Shown in pieces: positions 27,827 to 36,423 of a stretch of 64,000 nt of DNA. Origin of the DNA: Rhizobiales bacterium Y(2018). GTDB taxonomy: Bacteria; Pseudomonadota; Alphaproteobacteria; Rhizobiales; Aestuariivirgaceae. The stretch spans positions 620,001 to 684,000 of the forward strand of contig SCPD01000001.1 of assembly GCA_005502925.1 (NCBI GenBank), read 5' to 3'. Each line of letters begins with the position of its first letter. The stretch's first letter is position 1. The notes under the pieces were generated by a model. The model did not search any database, was not told where the DNA came from, and saw nothing but the letters and a program-made list of their open reading frames with translations. The position numbers and the translations under genes were made by a program.

Positions 27827-28958
27827 TCAGTCGATATCGTCCACCTGCGACGGGCCGCCGCCATGCACGCGCTGGGCGAGTGAAGCGGCCATGAACTCGT
27901 CGAGGTCGCCGCCGAGCACCGCCGTCGGGTTGGTGCTGGTCTTGCCGGTGCGCAGGTCCTTCACCAGCTGGTAGGGCTGCAGCACGTAGGAGCGGATCTG
28001 GTGGCCCCAGCCGATATCGGTCTTCTTGGCGTTCGCGGCATCGATCTTCTCCTGCTGCTTCTGCAGCTCGAGCTCGTAGAGCCGGGCTTTCAGCATCTTC
28101 CAGGCGGTGGCGCGGTTCTTGTGCTGCGAGCGCTCGCCCTGGCAGGCGACGATGATTCCACTCGGGATATGGGTGATGCGCACCGCCGAATCGGTGGTGT
28201 TGACATGCTGGCCGCCGGCACCCGACGCACGGTAGGTGTCGATGCGGCAGTCGCTTTCATTGACCTGGATGTCGATCGTGTCGTCGAGGACCGGATAGAC
28301 CCAGATCGAGGCGAAGGACGTGTGGCGCCGCGCATTGGAATCATAGGGCGATATGCGCACCAGCCGGTGCACGCCCGATTCCGTCTTGAGCCAGCCATAG
28401 GCGTTGTGGCCTTTGACCTGGATGGTCGCCGATTTGATGCCCGCCTCTTCGCCCGAATGCTCGTCGAGGACCTCGACCTTATAGTCGTGCTGCTCGCCCC
28501 AGCGCACATACATGCGCAAAAGCATGCTGGCCCAGTCCTGACTCTCGGTGCCGCCGGCGCCAGCATTCACCTGCAGGAAGGCCTCATTATGGTCAGCCTC
28601 GCCCGACAGCAGGGTCTCGATCTCGTATTTGGCGACCTCGTCCTTGAGGCCGGTCAACGCCTTCTCGGCCTCCTTGACGATCGCCTGGTCGCCCTCGGCC
28701 TCGCCGAGCTCGATCAGGCCGGTATTGTCCTCGATCGTCTGCTCGAGACGACGCACCAGATTGATGCGGCTTTCGAGATCCTGGCGCTTGCGCATGACAT
28801 CCTGCGCCACCTGGGGATCGTTCCAGAGCGACGGGTCCTCGGACCTGGCGTTCAGTTCGGCGAGCTTCTTCTGGGCGTTATCCCAGTCAAAGATGCCTCC
28901 TCAGCAGTCCTATGGACTGCTTCATCTCGTCGACGAGATTGATGATTTCGGCGCGCAT
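27827..28958 (-). CDS. prfB: Peptide chain release factor 2, expressed by programmed +1 frameshift
   Basis: Codon 1 is the ATG at 28958. After 23 codons the zero frame meets an in-frame TGA (28889-28887); a +1 slip at CTT-TGA-C continues into the 353-codon main frame, giving about 376 residues. The product has the RF signature [17 protein letters not shown] with the GGQ motif that triggers peptide release, and [15 protein letters not shown]2 reads UGA and UAA, so the frameshift is a feedback sensor of RF2 level. The usual SPF anticodon-like tripeptide reads SPY here. It follows the PBP1a gene by about 36 bp. Confidence 0.95.
28886..28901 (-). promoter_or_regulatory. prfB +1 frameshift site
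   Basis: On the minus strand AGGAGG (28901-28896) is followed by CAT CTT TGA C. An internal Shine-Dalgarno three bases before the slippery CTT and an in-frame TGA are the elements known from E. coli prfB (AGGGGG-TAT-CTT-TGA-C). Confidence 0.95.
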
Positions 28959-28993
28959 GATTTTGCTTCGAAAAGTTGATTAGTTGAGCGGGC

Positions 28994-31480
28994 TCAATAG
29001 AGGCCGCCGGTGCCGGTCGTCAACCCACCTTCGATCACTGCGTCGCTCTCGGGCGGCTGGGCGCTGGTGCCGTCGAGCGGAACGCCCGAGGTCGCCACCT
29101 GGTCGCCGATCACGGTCGTCCTGGACGGCGGCTCCTCACCCGGCTTGAAAGCCTCGAGGATGACGCCCGGATCGCCGAAGAGGTCGCGCTGGCCGCTCTT
29201 CACGTTGATCGGAATGAGCTCGATGCCCTTGGGCACGCGGAACGGCGTCGCCGCCTTATCGCGCAAGGCCATGCGCATGAAGTCGGCCACCACGGGGGCG
29301 GCGAGCTCGCCGCCGGTGCGCCCCTTACCCATCGGCTTCGGATTGTCATAGCCGATATAGACGCCCACGGTCAGATCGGGCGTGAAGCCCATGAACCAGG
29401 CATCGCGCTCGTCATTTGACGTGCCGGTCTTGCCGGCGACGGGCTTGCCGACCAGCCTGAGCTTCTTGCCGGTGCCGCGCTCGACCACGCCTTCCATCAT
29501 CGAGGTGATCTGATATGCGGTATAGGGGTTCATCACTTCCGGACGGACATCGAACAATTCGGGCTCGGCCTGTTCCTGCCAGGTCTGGTTGCCGCACTGG
29601 GCGCATTCACGCTTGTCGTGCCGATAAATGGTCTTGCCGTAGCGGTCCTGCACCCGGTCGATGAGCGTCGGCTCGATCTTCTTACCGCCATTGGCGATGA
29701 TGCTGTAGGCGGTCGTCATCTTGAGCAAAGTCGTTTCGCCCGCCCCCAGCGCGTAGGAGAGCTGGTTCGGCACCTTGTCATAGATCCCGACGCGTTGCGC
29801 CAGTTCGCCGATGCGGCTCATGCCGAGATCATTGGCGAGGCGCACCGTCATCACGTTGCGCGACTGCTCCACGCCGCGCCGCAGAGTCGAGGGCCCGTAA
29901 AACTTGTCCTGATAGTTCTTCGGCTTCCAGATCTCGCCGTTCGACATCTTGAACTCGATCGGCGCGTCGAGAATCACCGAGGACGGTGTGTAGCCATTAT
30001 CGAGGGCCGCGGCATAGACGAAGGGCTTGAAGGCCGAGCCCGGCTGGCGCAGCGCCTGGACGGCGCGGTTGAACTGGCTCTTGCCATAGGAGAAGCCGCC
30101 GACCAGCGCCAGCACACGGCCGGTATGCGGGTCCATGGCGACGAGCGCGCCTTCGACATCTGGCAACTGGACGAGATGGAATTGGCCGGGATTCTTGTCA
30201 GGCGCGACATAGACGATATCGCCGGCCGCCAGGACGTCGCTGGCCTTCTTGACCTCGGCCCCGAGCTTCGAGCCGTCGACATATTTGCGCGCCCAGCTCA
30301 TCAAAGCGAGCGGCACGCTCGCGGTGTCGCGGGCCTTGTCGATCTTGCCTGAAATCAACGTCTTGGGCTGAAGGCCGATCTTGGCGCCGGCATCGTCGAC
30401 TTCGAGAACGATGGCGAGCCGCCACGGATCGAGGTCGGACGGCACCTTCATCTTGCCGATGGTTTCGCCCCAGTCGCCGTCGAGCGCCACGTTCTTGACC
30501 GGGCCGCGGAAGCCGCGCTTGCGGTCGAAGGTGATCAGGCCGCGCGCCACTGCCTGGCGCGCAAAGATCTGCAGCTTCGGGTCAAGCGTGGTGCGCACCG
30601 ACAGGCCGCCCTTCATGAGCTTGTCCTCGCCATAGATCTGGACGAGCTCGCGGCGCGCCTCCTCGGCGAAGGATTCGGCGGCGAAGAGCTGGGCGCCGAA
30701 GGGACGCGGATTGACTTCGAGCGGCTTGCCCTGCGCCGCGTCGCGCTCGGCGGCGGTGATGTAGCCGTTATTGTACATTTCCCCGAGCACCCAGTTGCGC
30801 CGCTCGACGGCGCGCTTGGTCTGGCGGAAGGGATGATAATTGTTGGGGCCCTTCGGCAGAGCGGCGAGATAGGCGATCTCTTCGAGCGACAGCTCGTTCA
30901 GCGATTTGCCGAAATAATTCAGCGAGGCGGCGGCGACGCCATAGGAGTTGAGACCGAGGAAGATCTCGTTGAGATAAAGCTCGAGGATCTGGTCCTTGTT
31001 GAAGGCCTGCTCGATGCGGTGCGCGAGGATGGCTTCCTTGATCTTGCGCTCGACCGAGCGCTCATTGGTGAGAAGGAAGTTCTTCGTCACCTGCTGGGTG
31101 ATGGTGGAGGCGCCGACGATCTGGCCCTTGCCGGTGGCCTTCACCTGGATGTAGCGCAGGCCCGCCGCGGCGAGGCCCGGCCAATCGAGGCCCTGGTGCT
31201 CGTAGAAGGTTTTGTCCTCGGCCGAGAGGAAGGCCTGGATCAGCTTCTTCGGAATGTCATTGATGGGCACGAAGAGACGGCGCTGCTCGGCATATTCGGC
31301 GACCAGCGTGCCGTCGGCCGCATGCACGCGCGTCATCACCGGCGGCTCATACAAAGCGAGCTGCTTGTAATCCGGCAGGCCCTTCGACATGTCCCAGATC
31401 ACATAACCGACGCCGCCCGCGACGCCGAGAAATGCGATGAACCCAACCGTGAAGAGCCAACCCAAAAATCTAAGCATCAT
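28994..31480 (-). CDS. mrcA: Penicillin-binding protein 1A
   Basis: This 828-residue class A PBP has an N-terminal membrane anchor (residues 5-29) and a GT51 transglycosylase domain with EDKTFYEHQGLDW, GASTITQQVTKNF and ERKIKEAILAHRIEQ. An OB-like insert follows, then a transpeptidase domain with RQPGSAFKPFVY (SxxK), SRN and KTGTSNDERD (KTG). It polymerises and cross-links peptidoglycan in the periplasm. It is flanked by amiC upstream and prfB downstream on the same strand, a common alphaproteobacterial order. Confidence 0.95.
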   Translation of the reverse strand: MMLRFLGWLFTVGFIAFLGVAGGVGYVIWDMSKGLPDYKQLALYEPPVMTRVHAADGTLVAEYAEQRRLFVPINDIPKKLIQAFLSAEDKTFYEHQGLDWPGLAAAGLRYIQVKATGKGQIVGASTITQQVTKNFLLTNERSVERKIKEAILAHRIEQAFNKDQILELYLNEIFLGLNSYGVAAASLNYFGKSLNELSLEEIAYLAALPKGPNNYHPFRQTKRAVERRNWVLGEMYNNGYITAAERDAAQGKPLEVNPRPFGAQLFAAESFAEEARRELVQIYGEDKLMKGGLSVRTTLDPKLQIFARQAVARGLITFDRKRGFRGPVKNVALDGDWGETIGKMKVPSDLDPWRLAIVLEVDDAGAKIGLQPKTLISGKIDKARDTASVPLALMSWARKYVDGSKLGAEVKKASDVLAAGDIVYVAPDKNPGQFHLVQLPDVEGALVAMDPHTGRVLALVGGFSYGKSQFNRAVQALRQPGSAFKPFVYAAALDNGYTPSSVILDAPIEFKMSNGEIWKPKNYQDKFYGPSTLRRGVEQSRNVMTVRLANDLGMSRIGELAQRVGIYDKVPNQLSYALGAGETTLLKMTTAYSIIANGGKKIEPTLIDRVQDRYGKTIYRHDKRECAQCGNQTWQEQAEPELFDVRPEVMNPYTAYQITSMMEGVVERGTGKKLRLVGKPVAGKTGTSNDERDAWFMGFTPDLTVGVYIGYDNPKPMGKGRTGGELAAPVVADFMRMALRDKAATPFRVPKGIELIPINVKSGQRDLFGDPGVILEAFKPGEEPPSRTTVIGDQVATSGVPLDGTSAQPPESDAVIEGGLTTGTGGLY

Positions 31481-31625
31481 GCCCCTGAGGCAAATTCAAC
31501 ATCCGAAATACGCTTGATGAATCAGCGCTTAGCACGCTTCCCGCCATCTGCCCAATTACCAATTGGCACCTGGGTTTAGGAGCGAAATGTGGCGGGCTGG
31601 CGGCGTTTACCTTGAGCGGACCGGC

Positions 31626-32933
31626 CTACTGGCGGGCGGCGATCTCGGTGGCGAAATAGGTGTCGATCGCCTTCGCCATCGCCTCCGTCACCTGCGCCTG
31701 CCATTTGGGCGACACCAGCAGCGCCTCGTCCGCCTTGTTCGACAGATAGCCGAGCTCGAGCAGGACCGAGGGCACGTCGGGCGCCTTCAGCACCACGAAG
31801 CCGGCCGAGCGGGTCGGCTTGCCGGTCATATGGGTGACGAGTTGCAGCTGCGTCGCCGCCTTCTTGGCAAAAAAGATCGAATGATTCTTGGTTTCGCGCT
31901 GGGCGAGTTCGATCAGGATGTCGGTGACTTCCTCATTCTCGGTTCCAAGATCCATGCCGCCGATGATGTCGGCGCGATTCTCCTTCTGCGCCAGCGCTTC
32001 GGCCTCGGCGTCGGAAGCCTTTTCCGAAACGGTATAGAGGGTGGCACCACGCACCGAGGCGCCACGCACGGTATCGGCATGGACCGCGATGAACAGATCG
32101 GCCTGATTCTGGCGGGCGATCTTCACCCGCTGCTTCAGCGACAGGAAAGTGTCGTCGTCGCGCGTCAGGACCACTTCGTAATTCTTGTTGCCTCTAAGCT
32201 TGTCGCGCAGCGCCCGGCTGAAGGCGAGAACGACGTCTTTTTCCTTGGTGCGGCGAATGCCGATGGCGCCCGGATCGATGCCGCCATGGCCCGGATCGAT
32301 GACGATCACGCGCTTGCCGTCGGCGCGTTTTGCGGGTGCCGGCCGTTCCGCCGCCGTGGCAGGCGCCTCGGTACCGGGCTTGGGCACCGGCAAAGGCATG
32401 GCGGTCGCGGTTTGTACCGGGTCATCGGCCCCCGGCGCCGCAGCAGCTTCAGGGCGCGCCGCGGTGTCGGCCTCATGCGCCATGCGGAAGGTCTTTTCGT
32501 CGGTCTTGACGAGATCGACGACGAGCCTGGCCGGCTGGCCGTCTTCCGGCTTCACCAGGAAGGACTTGGCAATGAGCACCGGCCCCGTCGTGTCGATGAC
32601 GATTCGCGAGCGATCCTTGCCCAATGGCCCGAAGCGATAGCCGCTGACGAGGCCGAGCCCCGCACCACTGCTTCCGGGGCCGAGATCGAACGCTACCCCC
32701 GGCAGATCTATCATGACGCGGTAGGGATTGGGCAGGACATAGACGCTGTAGCTCACCGGCCGCGTCAGATCGGCGACGAAACGGGTCTTGCCGTCATCGC
32801 CGGCGACACGCGCGGCAATCGCCGTCACCTCCTGAGCCTCGCCAGGCGCCGGCGCAAGCGTCCCGCCGGCGACCAGAAGGATCGCCGCAAGAAGAACGCC
32901 TAAACCCCATTTCCTGCGCGGAAAACCCGACAT
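31626..32933 (-). CDS. amiC: N-acetylmuramoyl-L-alanine amidase (AMIN plus Amidase_3)
   Basis: The product of about 435 residues has a signal peptide (KWGLGVLLAAILLVAGG) and an AMIN domain at about 45-150 with VSYSVYVLPNPYRVMIDLPG. A linker rich in Ala/Pro precedes a zinc amidase domain with IDPGHGGIDPGAIG, LFIAVHAD and the catalytic-Glu segment VLLELGYLSN. It cleaves septal peptidoglycan. The start at 32933 (MSGFPRRK) gives a proper signal sequence; longer readings do not. AmiC versus AmiB naming is by domain layout only. Confidence 0.9.
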   Translation of the reverse strand: MSGFPRRKWGLGVLLAAILLVAGGTLAPAPGEAQEVTAIAARVAGDDGKTRFVADLTRPVSYSVYVLPNPYRVMIDLPGVAFDLGPGSSGAGLGLVSGYRFGPLGKDRSRIVIDTTGPVLIAKSFLVKPEDGQPARLVVDLVKTDEKTFRMAHEADTAARPEAAAAPGADDPVQTATAMPLPVPKPGTEAPATAAERPAPAKRADGKRVIVIDPGHGGIDPGAIGIRRTKEKDVVLAFSRALRDKLRGNKNYEVVLTRDDDTFLSLKQRVKIARQNQADLFIAVHADTVRGASVRGATLYTVSEKASDAEAEALAQKENRADIIGGMDLGTENEEVTDILIELAQRETKNHSIFFAKKAATQLQLVTHMTGKPTRSAGFVVLKAPDVPSVLLELGYLSNKADEALLVSPKWQAQVTEAMAKAIDTYFATEIAARQ

Positions 32934-33492
32934 GGCTCCTGCTGCCCAAATCATTGCCGGGAGCCTATAGGGGTGGTGGTTAACCCAAAGTTTCCAAAGG
33001 CAAGCAAAAATTGCCCCGAGGTTACACACCTATGCTTGCCAAACCGCCGCCGTCTGCCTAAACAGGCACTAACCCTCCGCGCCGGCAGAGCGGGACCTTC
33101 CAGGTCCAAAGCGAAGCCGCCGGAGCGTCGAATTCCGCTACGGACGGGCTCCGGGATCTTAAACGATAGCCCCTTCGGATGCGTTCCAGTACGGGCCCGC
33201 AATACGGCGGACCCACTGCCCTTTTGGGGTGGCACCCAGATGACGGGGCAGATGCGTTGAACCGTTCCGGCACGGCCGGGACATGTGGATAAACAACAGG
33301 CATGAATCATCCTGCGCTGACATTTTTTCCGGAAGGGCCGTCTTTGGCAGCCGCTCCGGGCAGCGCGCGGTTGCGCTTAGCGCCGATCATGCCTCTTAAG
33401 CGCGCGCCGGCGCCAAGGCCTTCATACCGTCTCCTACCCGGAACCGAGACCGAAGCCGCCCTGCCCCCGGCCTGTGCAAAGGATAATGACAT
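32934..33492 (+). other. Divergent amiC-rne region with long rne leader
   Basis: These 559 bp contain no supported gene. Part must be the amiC promoter, the rest probably a long 5' leader of rne, since rne leaders are known autoregulatory targets in E. coli. Several GC-rich inverted pairs are visible between 33100 and 33450 and a run of T (ATTTTTTCC) lies near 33325. No start site could be fixed. Confidence 0.45.
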
Positions 33493-36117
33493 ATGGGCAG
33501 CAAAATGCTCATCGACGCCACCCATGCGGAAGAAACCCGCGTGGTGGTGGTTCGTGGCAATCGCATCGAAGAGTTCGATTTCGAAAGCGCCGCACGCAAG
33601 CAACTGAAAGGCAACATCTATCTGGCCAAGGTGACGCGCGTCGAGCCGTCGCTGCAGGCCGCTTTCGTGGATTACGGTGGCAATCGCCACGGTTTCCTTG
33701 CCTTCTCGGAAATCCATCCCGACTATTATCAGATCCCGGTCGCCGACCGGCAGGCCCTGCTGCGCGAGGAAGAGGAAGACGCCCGTCATCACGACGACGA
33801 CTTCCATCCGCGCCACGCGGATTCGCACGACGATCATGCCGAAACCTCGCCCAGCGAAGGTGCAGGCTCCGACGCGTCGGCCGAAAGCCATGACGACGAC
33901 CATTCGGACGAGGCTATGGCCGCCGATGCGGCGGCCCCTGAAACCCTCGAGGCCGAACCGATCGCCGCTCCGCAGGTCGAGCACGGGCTTCCCGCCGAAA
34001 TCGGCGATGGCATCGAAAGCGTCGAAGAAGACGCCGAGGCGCAGAAAGTGGACTCCGTCGGCGCCGAGGACGCGCTCGAGGAAGTGCCGCAGCGCCGCCG
34101 CCGCTCGCAGCGGCGCGTCTACAAGATCCAGGAAGTCATCAAGCGCCGTCAGGTGATCCTGGTCCAGGTCGTGAAGGAAGAACGCGGTAACAAGGGCGCC
34201 GCGCTCACCACCTATCTCTCGCTCGCCGGCCGCTATTGCGTGCTGATGCCCAACACCGCGCGCGGTGGCGGCATCTCACGCAAGATCACCGATTCGACCG
34301 ACCGCCGCCGGCTCAAGGAAGTCACCCGTGATATCGAGGTGCCGGCCGGCATGGGGCTCATCGTGCGTACCGCCGGCGCCCAGCGCACCAAGACCGAGAT
34401 CAAGCGCGATTTCGATTATCTGATGCGCCTGTGGGAGAATGTCCGCGACCTGACGCTCTCCTCCACCGCGCCTGCCCTCGTCTATGAGGAAGGCAGCCTG
34501 ATCAAGCGCTCGATCCGCGATCTCTACAGCAAAGATGTCGACGACGTTCAGGTCGAAGGCGACGAGGCCTATCGCGAGGCCAAAGACTTCATGAAGATGC
34601 TCATGCCGAGTCATGCGCGCAACGTGAAGCTCTACAAGGACAACCGGCCGCTCTTCTCGCGCTTCCAGGTCGAGACACAACTCGACAGCCTGTTCTCGCA
34701 GAACGTGACGCTGCCGTCCGGCGGCTACATGGTCGTCAACCAGACCGAGGCGCTGGTGTCGATCGACATCAACTCGGGCAAGGCGACGCGCGAGCACAAT
34801 ATCGAGGACACCGCGCTCAAGACCAATCTCGAGGCGTCCGATGAAATCGCCCGGCAGCTGCGCCTGCGCGACCTCGCCGGCCTGGTGGTCATCGACTTCA
34901 TCGACATGGAGGAGAAGCGCAACAACCGTTCCGTCGAGCGCCGCCTTAAAGAGGCGCTGAAGAACGACCGCGCCCGCATCCAGGTCGGCCGCATCAGCCA
35001 TTTCGGCCTGCTCGAAATGTCGCGCCAGCGCCTGCGGCCGAGCCTGCTCGAAGGCTCGACCCGTGTCTGCCCGCATTGCGAGGGCCGCGGCATCGTGCGT
35101 TCGGTGTCGTCCTGCGCGCTGTCCGTCATGCGCGCCATCGAAGAGCATCTTATCGGCCGCAAGTCCGAGAACCTCACTGTCAAATGCCACCGCGACGTGG
35201 CGGCCTATGTGCTGAACGAGAAGCGCAATCACCTTCTCGACCTCGAAGCCACCTACAGCATCTCGATCTTCATTGTGCCGAGCGACGACGTGAAGGGCTC
35301 GCAGGTCCTGATCGAGCGTGCCGGTGAGCGTGCCGTGCCGCAGCGCAAGACCGCCGCGGCGCCGGTCAAGATCGACACGGCCTTCCAGGATCGGGAAGAA
35401 GAGCCCGAAGCCGAAGACGTGCCCGAGGCCGAGGAAGAAGAAAGAGAGAGCGAGGCCCAATCCGAGCGCGCCGAGCATGGCGAGCAAGGTAATGGCGAGC
35501 AAGGTAACGGCGACAGCTCGCGCCGGCGCCGCAGGCGGCGTGGCCGCCGTGGTGGACGGCGTGGCCAGGAGCGCGAGCAGGGCCTCAATGGTAATGGTGG
35601 CGAGCGCGACGACGTTCCGGGACTGGGCGACCAGCCGGGCCTCGAATCGCAGGCGGCCTTCGACGCCGATGACGAGGACTCCGACGCCGAAGCCCCCGAA
35701 ACCATCGACAACGAAGCGCGTGAACCGCGCGAGGAACGCACCGAAGGTGGTGACCGCGAGGGTCGCGGCGACCGGCGTGGACGGCGCGACAGATGGGGCC
35801 GCGGACGGCGCAACCGTAATCGCGTTGACCGCAATGGCCATGGCGAAGCTCCCGCTGATCATGCGCAAGGCGGCCAGGAAGCCGCCGCCGAGCCGCGCGA
35901 GGAGCGCCATCGTGAAGAGCGTCATCGCGACGAGCGCCACGAGACCCGCTTCGAGGCGCCCGCGCCGAAGCCGATCGAGAAGCCAAAGGCCGAACCGGCA
36001 CCGCCTCCCGCCCCCGTCGAGGCCTATCAGCCGCCGAAATGGCAGCCGCCGGCGCCGACCGTCGCCGCCGAACGCCCGGCTCAGGCCAAGGCCGGCTGGT
36101 GGAGCAAGCGGGGATAG
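33493..36117 (+). CDS. rne: Ribonuclease E
   Basis: The 874-residue endonuclease begins GSKMLIDATHAEETRVVVV. Its S1 domain is interrupted by a strongly acidic, His-rich insertion (about residues 95-195), as in other alphaproteobacteria. The catalytic DNase I-like part has VSIDINSGKATREHN and VVIDFIDMEE. The Zn-link is CPHC (C526, C529). The C-terminal third (from about 630) is low complexity with Arg-rich stretches (RRRRRRGRRGGRRG), suited to RNA binding and degradosome assembly. The last residues WWSKRG are typical of the family in rhizobia. Confidence 0.95.
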   Translation: MGSKMLIDATHAEETRVVVVRGNRIEEFDFESAARKQLKGNIYLAKVTRVEPSLQAAFVDYGGNRHGFLAFSEIHPDYYQIPVADRQALLREEEEDARHHDDDFHPRHADSHDDHAETSPSEGAGSDASAESHDDDHSDEAMAADAAAPETLEAEPIAAPQVEHGLPAEIGDGIESVEEDAEAQKVDSVGAEDALEEVPQRRRRSQRRVYKIQEVIKRRQVILVQVVKEERGNKGAALTTYLSLAGRYCVLMPNTARGGGISRKITDSTDRRRLKEVTRDIEVPAGMGLIVRTAGAQRTKTEIKRDFDYLMRLWENVRDLTLSSTAPALVYEEGSLIKRSIRDLYSKDVDDVQVEGDEAYREAKDFMKMLMPSHARNVKLYKDNRPLFSRFQVETQLDSLFSQNVTLPSGGYMVVNQTEALVSIDINSGKATREHNIEDTALKTNLEASDEIARQLRLRDLAGLVVIDFIDMEEKRNNRSVERRLKEALKNDRARIQVGRISHFGLLEMSRQRLRPSLLEGSTRVCPHCEGRGIVRSVSSCALSVMRAIEEHLIGRKSENLTVKCHRDVAAYVLNEKRNHLLDLEATYSISIFIVPSDDVKGSQVLIERAGERAVPQRKTAAAPVKIDTAFQDREEEPEAEDVPEAEEEERESEAQSERAEHGEQGNGEQGNGDSSRRRRRRRGRRGGRRGQEREQGLNGNGGERDDVPGLGDQPGLESQAAFDADDEDSDAEAPETIDNEAREPREERTEGGDREGRGDRRGRRDRWGRGRRNRNRVDRNGHGEAPADHAQGGQEAAAEPREERHREERHRDERHETRFEAPAPKPIEKPKAEPAPPPAPVEAYQPPKWQPPAPTVAAERPAQAKAGWWSKRG

Positions 36118-36123
36118 GCGCCA

Positions 36124-36233
36124 GAGCATAATGCGCCAAGACGGAATCGTCTTGGCGATAACATTATGCTCCAGGTTCAAGCCGACGATCACGTTTATGA
36201 CTTTTGACGGTTCCGTCAAAAATCATCGTGATC
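36124..36233 (+). repeat. RIME-like composite palindromic repeat, copy 2
   Basis: Palindrome A (36124-36171) has arms GAGCATAATG/CATTATGCTC around a perfect inner stem CGCCAAGACG/CGTCTTGGCG. Palindrome B (36187-36233) has the outer GATCACG/CGTGATC and an inner stem beginning ATGACTTTTGACGG. The primary sequence differs from copy 1 but the layout and pairing are kept. It begins 7 bp after the rne stop and could serve as its transcript end. Confidence 0.8.
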
Positions 36234-36286
36234 TAGGAACAGTGGGGCGAGCCTCAAACTCGCCTCATTTGCTTCCGAGAAGACTA

Positions 36287-36398
36287 GATCACGATCAGTT
36301 CAGGTCGGGTCGACCTGAACTGATAAACGTGATCGGAATCTTTAGTTTAGCGCGTGATCGGACGGAAAACCGGTATCCACTTTTCCTGATCACGCGCT
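36287..36398 (-). repeat. RIME-like composite palindromic repeat, copy 3
   Basis: This copy is inverted relative to copy 2: B (36287-36334) then A (36349-36398). Its reverse complement is close to copy 1 over about 110 bp. In B the fifth base pair of the stem is G-C where copy 1 has C-G. It ends 26 bp before the M48 protease start, so it lies in that gene's promoter or leader. A small hairpin (GGCGAG/CTCGCC, 36246-36264) sits between copies 2 and 3. Confidence 0.85.
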
Positions 36399-36423
36399 TG
36401 TGTTAGCGCCAACCGGAGGAGCG

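Noticed and set aside
33284-33292. Exact DnaA-box 9-mer (TGTGGATAA) upstream of rne
   Set aside because: A single 9-mer is expected by chance about once in two such windows; no cluster, AT-rich unwinding region or dnaA/hemE context.
36400-36423. GTG start for the M48 protease at 36400
   Set aside because: It lies at the edge of the repeat; the ATG at 36424 has a strong GGAGGA site and a better signal peptide.
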